From contig PXBG01000057.1 in the NCBI GenBank assembly GCA_003566995.1, positions 1-41,130 on the forward strand: 41,130 nt of DNA, given 5' to 3'. The notes under the pieces were generated by a model, which was not told the DNA's origin, did not search any database, and was given only the letters and a program-made list of their open reading frames with translations. This document shows, piece by piece, positions 27,703 through 33,953 of the stretch (the first letter of the stretch is position 1; each line of letters begins with the position of its first letter). This DNA is from Syntrophobacteraceae bacterium (lineage in GTDB: Bacteria > Desulfobacterota > Syntrophobacteria > Syntrophobacterales > Syntrophobacteraceae). Position numbers and translations under genes: made by a program.

Positions 27703-27844
27703 CACGCTGCAGGGCCCACCCCTCAGGATATTCCGGGTTCCCGTAACCCATTGAAGGACCCCTTCTGGAAGCATCTGCATGGGCGGGCTTCAAGGGCCCG
27801 GAAGGTGACCTGGCCACAGAGACATGACAGCCGGAGGTGAAACA

Positions 27845-28045
27845 ATGCATCCCGATGATGAAAAGCTTCTGCGCCTCTCCAAAGAAATCATCATAAAATT
27901 CATAGAAATGGGCAGGGTTTCTCCGGGCAACTTTGATGAAAACTTCAAAAGTGTTTTCTGGACACTGAAAAGCACCCTGGTCAACTCCAGAGCCCCCGAC
28001 CTGGGGGAGCAGGCGCAGCACGAGGAGAAAGAAATCCTGAGGTGA
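27845..28045 (+). CDS. Small helical protein of unknown function
   Basis: This 66-residue frame starts at an ATG with a near-perfect Shine-Dalgarno (GGAGGTG, five bases away), strong evidence that it is translated. The product is charged and probably all-helical (DEKLLRLSKEIIIKFIEMG, then NFDENFKSVFWTLKSTLVNS), with no signal peptide, cysteine motif or membrane segment. I do not recognise the family. It lies between the candidate small RNA and a convergent acpP, with a perfect 10-base hairpin at 28081-28115 just after it. A role cannot be inferred from position. Confidence 0.7.
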   Translation: MHPDDEKLLRLSKEIIIKFIEMGRVSPGNFDENFKSVFWTLKSTLVNSRAPDLGEQAQHEEKEILR

Positions 28046-28080
28046 GAGGATGTTTCGGGGGAAAAGCTTTAAAAGGCAAA

Positions 28081-28115
28081 ACATGTGGGACAAAAGAACC
28101 TTTTCTCCCACATGT
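28081..28115. terminator. Bidirectional terminator between the small gene and acpP
   Basis: ACATGTGGGA (28081-28090) pairs perfectly with TCCCACATGT (28106-28115) over a 15-base loop. A-rich sequence on the left and CTTTT on the right provide U-tracts for both strands. It sits between the convergent ends at 28045 and 28124 and would serve both. Confidence 0.85.
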
Positions 28116-28123
28116 CTTTTCAA

Positions 28124-28360
28124 TCATTTGGAGTGGGATTCCAGATAGTCGAAGATGTCCTTGACGGTTCTGATCTTTTCTGCGTCCTCATCGGGAATTT
28201 CCAGATCAAACGCTTCCTCCAGGGCCATCACCAGCTCCACCACATCCAGTGAATCAGCCCCCAGGTCATCCACCACACTGGCTTCGGCAGTGATGATTTC
28301 CTTTTCGACACCCAGCTGATTGGCAATGATATCCACAACTTTTTTCTGCATTTCGCTCAT
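28124..28360 (-). CDS. acpP: Acyl carrier protein
   Basis: Carrier of acyl chains as phosphopantetheine thioesters. The 78-residue acidic helical protein has the classic DSL site ([17 protein letters not shown], Ser37) and the expected ends ([17 protein letters not shown] and [14 protein letters not shown]). GGGAGG, embedded in the last codons of the upstream regulator, lies 10 bases before the ATG, and only six bases separate the two genes. No fab genes are adjacent, so it may be the housekeeping ACP relocated or a second ACP. Co-transcription with the TetR-type regulator is very likely. Confidence 0.95.
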   Translation of the reverse strand: MSEMQKKVVDIIANQLGVEKEIITAEASVVDDLGADSLDVVELVMALEEAFDLEIPDEDAEKIRTVKDIFDYLESHSK

Positions 28361-28366
28361 TTGAAT

Positions 28367-29314
28367 TTAACCTCCCAGAGTTTTTGACAGTTGCTGTTCA
28401 TCTTTGGATGTGTTGACAAAACCATAGAATAGCACTTCCACAACCCCTGGCAGTTCATCCACCAGGGAATAGGAGCACTCGCGGGCCAGCCACTTCTGAA
28501 TGACCCCATGCATGAATCCCATGACACCGTAGAAAACGGTGTTGAAGTCGATTTCCTTCAAAACCCCCTGCTGGCTTGCCAGGTGTATCTTGCGCTTCAA
28601 AACAGGAATGCGGCGCATGACCCGCCTGAAGTACAGATCCTCCACCGCATTTCCCACCTCCATGCGCTCCTGAACGATGAGCCGGTACAAGCGGCTGTTA
28701 CGGTCAAAAAACTCAAAATAAATGCGAAGATATTTGGTGATCATGGTGAGAACGTCGTCATCCCCATTGAGCACTTCCATCGCACTTCTTTCAAGCTCCT
28801 GAAGACGCACCTGAACCAACTCATTGAAAAGCTTTTCCTTGTTGGCAAAATAGCGATAGAGGGTTCCCTTGCCCACTCCTGCACGCTCGGCGATTTCATC
28901 CACCGTCGACAGGTGAAAACCTTTTCCGTAGAAAACATCCAGCGCCGCATCAAGGATCTTGTTGCGGGTGGCCGCTTTGGGCCCCGGGTGGGCCTCGAGG
29001 GCTCCCCGCTCCAGGGTCACTCCCTCCATCACCCGGGAGAAAAAAACCTCCCCGTCGATGCCTCTGCCCTGTGCCACTTTCAGAAAACAGGAGTTCACAT
29101 GGGAAAGGGAGAAATCGGAGGGCAGTTCACCCTGACGGGACAGCTCCCGAATGAGGAGGTACCAATGGATCATTTCTTCCAGAACACTCTCGTGATCCCC
29201 GTCCTGCCCAAGCATTTCCTCACAGAGCCCCTGAAGCCCCTCTGCCAGCTTCTTGCCCTGGCCACTTTTTTTGCAAAGGCTCCTCAGCGCATGGTGCCTG
29301 CTCTCTTTCGACAC
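28367..29314 (-). CDS. TetR-family regulator with an unusual N-terminal helical extension
   Basis: Predicted DNA-binding regulator. The TetR helix-turn-helix (NKILDAALDVFYGKGFHLST, then IAERAGVGKGTLYRYFANKEKLF) is at about residues 115-164 rather than at the N-terminus, followed by a ligand-binding helical domain of about 150 residues. The first 110 residues form an extra helical, partly acidic segment with no match I recognise. The frame opens at 29422, and ATG 29356 overlaps a perfect palindrome. A GTG at 29314 with GAAGGGG five bases upstream is preferred, since the promoter and operator lie just before it. Linkage to acpP suggests control of fatty-acid or lipid metabolism; this is inference. 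Confidence 0.8.
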   Translation of the reverse strand: MSKESRHHALRSLCKKSGQGKKLAEGLQGLCEEMLGQDGDHESVLEEMIHWYLLIRELSRQGELPSDFSLSHVNSCFLKVAQGRGIDGEVFFSRVMEGVTLERGALEAHPGPKAATRNKILDAALDVFYGKGFHLSTVDEIAERAGVGKGTLYRYFANKEKLFNELVQVRLQELERSAMEVLNGDDDVLTMITKYLRIYFEFFDRNSRLYRLIVQERMEVGNAVEDLYFRRVMRRIPVLKRKIHLASQQGVLKEIDFNTVFYGVMGFMHGVIQKWLARECSYSLVDELPGVVEVLFYGFVNTSKDEQQLSKTLGG

Positions 29315-29337
29315 GCTTTCCCCTTCTTCCTTTTTCG

Positions 29338-29382
29338 TGACGGACTGGTCCGTCATAAACCACAGACCACTCCCAAAGTCAA
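29338..29382 (-). promoter_or_regulatory. Palindromic operator overlapping a candidate promoter of the TetR-acpP operon
   Basis: TGACGGAC and GTCCGTCA (29338-29345 and 29348-29355) form a perfect 8-base inverted repeat with a two-base centre. The size and TGAC...GTCA ends are common for TetR-family sites. TTGACT at 29382-29377 on the minus strand is a good -35; 17 bases on, TTTATG is a weak -10 abutting the palindrome. RNA would start near 29347, inside the palindrome, consistent with autorepression and with translation from GTG 29314. Confidence 0.6.
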
Positions 29383-29531
29383 GAAAGTTGTGTCCCCCAT
29401 GAAGGCGAGAGCAAAGAAGCAAGGGGAGGAATTTCCTGCTTCCAGAAGATGAGCCACTGTAAACCCGGCAAGCTCAAAAGGCTGTGGCAAAGGGAGCAGG
29501 GAAAAGGGCGGAAAGAGGAAACAGTAAAAGA

Positions 29532-29583
29532 CCGGGAGGGCATGGGGTCCGGTGCTTCCAGAAAGGAAGAACCCGGTCACCGG
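29532..29583 (-). terminator. Weak hairpin terminator candidate after the Nudix gene
   Basis: On the minus strand an outer GACCGG pairs with CCGGTC followed by TTTT, and an inner CTTCC/GGAAG hairpin with loop TTTCT lies between. The fold is imperfect. The remaining sequence to 29383 shows no gene. Confidence 0.3.
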
Positions 29584-30045
29584 TCACAGGAGAGGATCAT
29601 AGACGGGGACCGACTGGCCCCGCGTTCGCTCGTAGACCCTGCGAATGACTTCCTCCGTCCCTTCCGTCATGCCATATTCATGAAGAAGGGACAGGGACAC
29701 GAACTGGCAGGCCAGAACGTCACTGGCGGGGACCGGCTCTCCCCTCCCGGCCACACACAAGAAATCCAAAAGGATATAATGGTATTCGATCTCGTTCCGG
29801 GGATCCCTGATCACCCGGTCGAGGGCGGCCACAAGGTCTTGCACCCGAACTTCGAGGCCAACCTCCTCAAACACCTCCCTCTGCAGGGCGTCTTTCAGGG
29901 ATTCACCCAATTCCACCAGTCCACCGGGGAGAGACCATTTTCCATATGCGGGAGGACGCCCCCTCTTTATGAGGAGCACACGGTCTTCCCTGAAAATGAC
30001 AGCCGCCACTCCCACCATGGGCTTGTCAGGATAGCGTCGATTCAT
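29584..30045 (-). CDS. Nudix hydrolase (ADP-ribose pyrophosphatase-like)
   Basis: Hydrolyses nucleoside diphosphates linked to another moiety. The Nudix box is intact: GGLVELGESLKDALQREVFEEVGLEV at about residues 44-69, matching GX5EX7REUXEEXGU (26 residues described by pattern). The N-terminus RRYPDKPMVGVAAVIF and the YHYILLDFLC strand resemble the ADP-ribose/NUDT-like subgroup, but the substrate cannot be fixed from sequence. The ATG at 30045 matches family starts; the frame extends to 30096. The product has 153 residues. It follows alaC by 154 bases on the same strand. Confidence 0.88.
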   Translation of the reverse strand: MNRRYPDKPMVGVAAVIFREDRVLLIKRGRPPAYGKWSLPGGLVELGESLKDALQREVFEEVGLEVRVQDLVAALDRVIRDPRNEIEYHYILLDFLCVAGRGEPVPASDVLACQFVSLSLLHEYGMTEGTEEVIRRVYERTRGQSVPVYDPLL

Positions 30046-30199
30046 TTTCTTTTCCCAAAGAAAAGTTTTTCCACCTCTCACAGGGCACGCCCGCAAATGA
30101 TCCCCGGAAAAGATGAAATGGGGCCCAAAAACGAGGGGTCGGCTCCAGGTTTGACGTTTTCAGAGCCCGAAAGCACACTCCACCGTGACTTGTCCCCAC

Positions 30200-31447
30200 T
30201 CATGACCCGGCAATGGAGGTGACCTCTTCCCCATGGGGGACCATGTGGCTCTGGCCCACCGTGCGCATGAACTTGCCAATCTGCCGGATTGCCTGGCGAA
30301 TTCGATGCTCATTTTCCACGAGGGCCAGGCGCAGATAGCCTTCCCCCTCTTCCCCGAATCCTATTCCGGGGGCAACGGCAACATTGGCGTGCTCCAGCAG
30401 CTTCATGGCAAATTCCAGCGAACCCATCTGATCGAAAGGTTCCGGAATTTTTGCCCAGACAAACATTCCCGCCCTGGGAACATTGATGGGCCATCCCAGC
30501 CGCTTCAGCCCCTGACACAGAACATCCCGCCGTTGCTCGTAAATCCTGGCCTGAAGCTCCACCTCGGAAGCGCAGTCGCGAAGGGCCACAATACCGGCGA
30601 TCTGGATGGCGGAAAAAATGCCATAATCATAGTATCCCTTGATCTTGGCAAGGCCCGCGATCATTTCCCGGTTGCCCACACAGTATCCGATTCTCCAGCC
30701 GGCCATGTTGTAGGATTTGGAAAAAGACCCGAACTCAACCCCCACCTCCCGGGCACCTTCCACCTGCAGGAAACTGGGGGCCACATATCCGTCGAAGGTG
30801 ATTCTTGAGTACGCAAAATCATGGATCACCATGAACCGGTACTTTTTGGCGAGCTTGACGACCTCACGAAAAAGGTCGATGTCAGCCACTGCCGAAGTGG
30901 GGTTGTGGGGATAATTGAGAATGAGGACTTTGGGAGTGGGGTACAGGGACTGACACATGGTGGCAATCCTTTCGAGAAAGGCCTCCTCATCGGCAAGAGG
31001 GACGCGGATCACGTTTCCACCGGCAATGATGGCTGCGTAGATATGAATGGGAAATGCGGGAGTGGGAACAAGAACCGTGTCACCGGGACCCAGCAGGGCC
31101 AGACAGATGTGCGAAATGCCCTCTTTGGATCCAATGGTGCACAGGACTTCCGACTCACTGTCCAGTGAGACCCCGTAATCGTGGCGATAGTACTTGGCGA
31201 TTTCCCGCTTGAGGTTTCGCAAGCCAGCTGCGACAGGGTAGCGGTGGCTTTTGGGATCCTGCACGACCTCGCAAAGTTTCTGTGTGACGGCATCGGGTGC
31301 CGGATCGGTCGGGTTCCCCATACCCAGATCGATGACATCGTGCCCTTCGGACCGCTTTTGCATGCGAGTGTTGTTGATCATGCCGAAAAGATAGGGCGGC
31401 AACTGGTCCATGCGCTGAGCAAAACGAACGATGGAATCTTCAGACAT
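30200..31447 (-). CDS. alaC: Alanine-synthesising aminotransferase AlaC (glutamate-pyruvate transaminase)
   Basis: PLP-dependent class I aminotransferase that makes alanine from pyruvate and glutamate. Close similarity to E. coli AlaC is evident along its length: LPPYLFGMINN near the N-terminus, DLGMGNPT, TIGSKEGISH, LVPTPAFPIHIYAAIIAGG, LNYPHNPTSAV, the PLP lysine in FGSFSKSYNMAGWRIGY, MFVWAKIPEPFDQMGSLEFA, and VAPGIGFGEEGEGYLRLALVENEHRIRQA (described in pieces). It has 415 residues. GGGAG lies eight bases before the ATG. A leader with a polyalanine peptide and a terminator precedes it, suggesting control by alanine supply. LL-diaminopimelate aminotransferase is the nearest alternative family but fits less well. 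Confidence 0.92.
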   Translation of the reverse strand: MSEDSIVRFAQRMDQLPPYLFGMINNTRMQKRSEGHDVIDLGMGNPTDPAPDAVTQKLCEVVQDPKSHRYPVAAGLRNLKREIAKYYRHDYGVSLDSESEVLCTIGSKEGISHICLALLGPGDTVLVPTPAFPIHIYAAIIAGGNVIRVPLADEEAFLERIATMCQSLYPTPKVLILNYPHNPTSAVADIDLFREVVKLAKKYRFMVIHDFAYSRITFDGYVAPSFLQVEGAREVGVEFGSFSKSYNMAGWRIGYCVGNREMIAGLAKIKGYYDYGIFSAIQIAGIVALRDCASEVELQARIYEQRRDVLCQGLKRLGWPINVPRAGMFVWAKIPEPFDQMGSLEFAMKLLEHANVAVAPGIGFGEEGEGYLRLALVENEHRIRQAIRQIGKFMRTVGQSHMVPHGEEVTSIAGS

Positions 31448-31486
31448 AATGAACTCCCGTTTTTGAAAGTCCTGTGCGTCCCGAAC

Positions 31487-31524
31487 AAAAAAACCCCCGG
31501 CCCATCGGCTCAGGGGTTAAAAAA
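31487..31524 (-). terminator. Intrinsic terminator in the alaC leader (attenuator)
   Basis: On the minus strand AACCCC (31518-31513) pairs with GGGGTT (31497-31492), with an inner GCC/GGC pairing, and seven T residues follow. It lies 40-77 bases before the alaC start and on the same strand, so it would stop RNA before the gene unless prevented. A 10-base sequence (ATGGGCCGGG) from the 3' arm also occurs upstream at 31549-31540 and could compete for the 5' arm as an antiterminator. Confidence 0.8.
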
Positions 31525-31570
31525 CACCATGAGCGATGTCCCGGCCCATGGCGTCGAAGAAGTCTCCCTC

Positions 31571-31654
31571 TTATGAAGATGCGATTCCGACCGTCACACA
31601 GGCTGAGATATGTGCGGCGGCCGCTGCTGCGTTCAGTGGCATTTCTGGATTCAT
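31571..31654 (-). CDS. Alanine-rich leader peptide of alaC (predicted attenuation sensor)
   Basis: A 27-codon frame (ATG 31654 to TAA 31573-31571) in the leader of alaC. Codons 9-14 are six consecutive alanines (GCA GCA GCG GCC GCC GCA, 31630-31613) and two more Ala codons follow, eight in all. AAGGA at 31658-31654 is too close to the first ATG but 11 bases from Met5 (31642), which may be the real start, giving 23 residues. The frame lies about 28 bases after the predicted transcription start and ends about 47 bases before the terminator. By analogy with his, trp and leu leaders, ribosome stalling at Ala codons when Ala-tRNA is scarce would let transcription reach alaC. Function is inferred. 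Confidence 0.7.
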   Translation of the reverse strand: MNPEMPLNAAAAAAHISACVTVGIASS

Positions 31655-31688
31655 CCTTGTGCAGACTGTTTGCTTAGTTTGAAATTTC

Positions 31689-31717
31689 TTAATAATCCAT
31701 GCACATGAACAAGTCAA
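31689..31717 (-). promoter_or_regulatory. Candidate sigma70 promoter of the alaC leader
   Basis: TTGACT (31717-31712, minus strand), a 17-base spacer and TATTAA (31694-31689) make a good sigma70 promoter. RNA would begin near 31682, so the leader before alaC is about 235 bases and includes the alanine-rich frame and the terminator. Confidence 0.65.
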
Positions 31718-31867
31718 CCACTTGCAAGGACAGAGTGAAGACATGGGTCATGTTTGTCAAAAAAAGAACGGAAAACGTCCTGAGAACCCCTCCAAACACA
31801 TCCCCTCAACCAGCGGCTTTCGGGTGTTTTCCCCAATGGATTGCAAGGTGGCAAACAACAAAATTTC

Positions 31868-31895
31868 TTGACGAACCTAGGGGGCATGCTATTCT
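31868..31895 (+). promoter_or_regulatory. Candidate promoter for the DUF2914-cdaA operon
   Basis: TTGACG at 31868-31873, a 16-base spacer and TATTCT at 31890-31895. It is divergent from the alaC promoter, about 150 bases away. The leader to the ATG at 32034 is about 130 bases. Between the two promoters I see no gene. Confidence 0.55.
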
Positions 31896-32033
31896 CTAAT
31901 GGATTCAAGATCAAAATCCAAGACTTTGATGAACATCAGCTTGAAAACCCCACTGCATTTTCGGTCGGCTTGTCTCATCCCGTCTTGAAAAAACCCACCG
32001 ATCACATAAAGCTGTTCCGGAGGAACACTTGGA

Positions 32034-32504
32034 ATGTTTTGGAGAAGATGGTCTCTAGTCTTTTGCTTGATCCTTCTGACCTTCATGCCGGTGCCTTTCA
32101 AAGAAGGTCCATCGGCCGGGGCACAAAACGAGAATGCCGTTGGCTCTCACGAGAGTCAAACCAACGAAGTGGCCCGGCAAACCCTCACCCTGGCTCAATC
32201 CACCATGTGTGAGCGCGTGGAAAACCTGAAACCCCTTCGGCCTGCCACGATTTTTTCCGCTTCTGTGGGCCAGGTGTCCGCATTCACGGCTTTCGACCCG
32301 GTGCCCGAACCCACGATGATCCACCACCGCTGGTACCATCGGGACGAACTCAGCACCCAAACCCGGCTTCGCCTCTATCCACCGCGGTGGTCCACTTACA
32401 GCATGATCCAAATAAGGGAGACGGACAAGGGACCCTGGCGCGTGGAGGTGACCGACGAGAACGGTCAAGTGTTCAAAGTCCTTCGATTCAGCATCACAGA
32501 CTGA
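32034..32504 (+). CDS. Exported DUF2914-like protein
   Basis: Predicted periplasmic or lipid-free exported protein of 156 residues. The N-terminus is a signal peptide (RRWSLVFCLILLTFMPVP). The C-terminal half has the pattern of DUF2914 domains: CERVENLKPLRPATIFSASVGQVSAF, HHRWYHRDELSTQTRLRL, WSTYSMIQIRE, then GPWRVEVTDENGQVFKVLRFSI, a small beta-domain. Its function is unknown. GGAGG lies 10 bases before the ATG. Three bases separate it from the CdaA-YbbR gene, so the two are cotranscribed and may act together at the membrane. Confidence 0.8.
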   Translation: MFWRRWSLVFCLILLTFMPVPFKEGPSAGAQNENAVGSHESQTNEVARQTLTLAQSTMCERVENLKPLRPATIFSASVGQVSAFTAFDPVPEPTMIHHRWYHRDELSTQTRLRLYPPRWSTYSMIQIRETDKGPWRVEVTDENGQVFKVLRFSITD

Positions 32505-32507
32505 TCC

Positions 32508-33944
32508 ATGAGCAATCTTCTCGAGTTTCTCACCACAGTCCGCTGGCAAGACGTCGTTGACATCCTCATCAACAGTTACATCCTTTTCCGCCTTTACGTT
32601 CTCTTCCAGGGCACCAATGCATTCCGTGTTCTTGTGGGAATCGCTTCTCTCTGGATTCTCCAGGAACTGGCCGCCTCCCTGGGACTCATCCTCACCAGCT
32701 GGGCCGTGCGCGGCATCACTGCAGCTGCGGCGATCATCATCATTGTGGTGTTTCGAAACGAAATCCGAAGCGCTCTTCAGGCCCGCAATCTTCGCACTTT
32801 TCTGTGGGGATCTCCCCATCCCCAGGAGGTTTCATCAATGGAACTCATTGCTGAAACCGCTTTTCAAATGGGGAAAAAACGCATCGGAGCCCTGATCGTT
32901 TTTCCCGGCAAGGACGATCTTTCCGAGATCATCCATGGTGGCATTCCCTGGAACGGAACCATCTCCCGTGAAATGCTCACCAGCATTTTCTGGCCCAAAA
33001 ACCCAGTCCATGACGGCGCCATCATCATTTCGGAAGACAAAGTGGCAGAAGTGGGGGCACTTCTTCCCCTCTCCCAGAGACAGGACTTGCCCACCTTTTA
33101 TGGCACTCGCCACAGAGCCGCGGCGGGACTTGCGGAAAGATCCGACGCCCTGGTGGTGGTGGTTTCGGAAGAGCGCGGCCGGGTGACCGTTGCCAAGGAC
33201 CACTGGATCAAGCCCATCGCCCAGCCTGAAGAACTTTGCCAACTTTTGAGACAACACTTCAACCTCTCCGATGGCCCCTCGGAAAAACAGAAGCATCGGC
33301 AAAAACTGAAGCTCTCCCTGGCCGCAGCCCTTTCTCTGATCATTATAACGGGGGTATGGTTCGGCTTCACCCGCAGCCAGCACACCATCATTGCCCTCAA
33401 CGTGCCCCTGGAATTCGTGAACCGGCCTCCGGGTTACGAAATTCTGGACACCTCTGCCGATGAAGTGCGCGTGCAGCTTTATGGCTCCAGCGCTCTCATA
33501 AGATCCCTGCGTCCGGGCCAGGTTCAGGTGCGCATTGACCTGGGAAAAGCCACTGAAGGGAGAAACACGTTCCGCATAACCCAGGACAACATCACCATGC
33601 CTCCCGGCGTGTCCCTCAACAGAGTGGAGCCTTCTGTGGTGGAAGTGACAATGGATGTTCCCGTAACCCGGGAAATCCCCGTGCAGGTGGATTGGGTGGG
33701 AAAACTTCCGGAAAACCTCATCATGGTGGACACACGGATCAGTCCCCCCACGGTTCAGGTCATCGGTGGGAGGAAGATTTTGGAGAGAGTGGACACAATT
33801 TACACAGTGCCCGTTCGCTTGAACACGCTCACCCGTTCGGGCTCCCTCACGGCCTCCCTGGACCTGGACCCTCCCTCCCTTAGGCTGGCACCCGGCTCAC
33901 CGGAAAGGGTCACAGTCCACTACACACTCGATGCGAGAAACTGA
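32508..33944 (+). CDS. cdaA: Diadenylate cyclase CdaA fused to a YbbR-domain (CdaR-like) region
   Basis: Makes cyclic di-AMP from two ATP. Residues 1-95 hold about three membrane helices as in CdaA. The DAC domain (about 105-235) has both catalytic motifs: DGA at 169-171 (NPVHDGAIII) and RHR at 201-203 (GTRHRAAAG). A further membrane helix at about 268-287 is followed by YbbR repeats to residue 478. In Firmicutes CdaA and its regulator CdaR (YbbR) are separate adjacent genes; here both are one chain of 478 residues. glmM, often next to them, is absent. It converges on the gene ending at 33954 with nine bases between. The start is supported by operon spacing; the Shine-Dalgarno is weak. Confidence 0.92.
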   Translation: MSNLLEFLTTVRWQDVVDILINSYILFRLYVLFQGTNAFRVLVGIASLWILQELAASLGLILTSWAVRGITAAAAIIIIVVFRNEIRSALQARNLRTFLWGSPHPQEVSSMELIAETAFQMGKKRIGALIVFPGKDDLSEIIHGGIPWNGTISREMLTSIFWPKNPVHDGAIIISEDKVAEVGALLPLSQRQDLPTFYGTRHRAAAGLAERSDALVVVVSEERGRVTVAKDHWIKPIAQPEELCQLLRQHFNLSDGPSEKQKHRQKLKLSLAAALSLIIITGVWFGFTRSQHTIIALNVPLEFVNRPPGYEILDTSADEVRVQLYGSSALIRSLRPGQVQVRIDLGKATEGRNTFRITQDNITMPPGVSLNRVEPSVVEVTMDVPVTREIPVQVDWVGKLPENLIMVDTRISPPTVQVIGGRKILERVDTIYTVPVRLNTLTRSGSLTASLDLDPPSLRLAPGSPERVTVHYTLDARN

Positions 33945-33953
33945 AGAAGCCGT

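Noticed and set aside
27608-27830. 6S RNA between mraZ and the small gene
   Set aside because: I could not build the long interrupted hairpin with a central bubble typical of 6S RNA on either strand; only a generic structured RNA is supported.
31613-31630. The Ala run as mere GC-rich low-complexity repeat
   Set aside because: Considered seriously. Rejected as the first choice because the frame is placed between a promoter and a terminator in front of an alanine-making gene; conservation analysis would decide.
31447-31682. T-box riboswitch in the alaC leader
   Set aside because: The conserved T-box sequence and specifier-loop structure were not seen, while a translatable Ala-rich frame was; T-boxes are also uncommon in this phylum.
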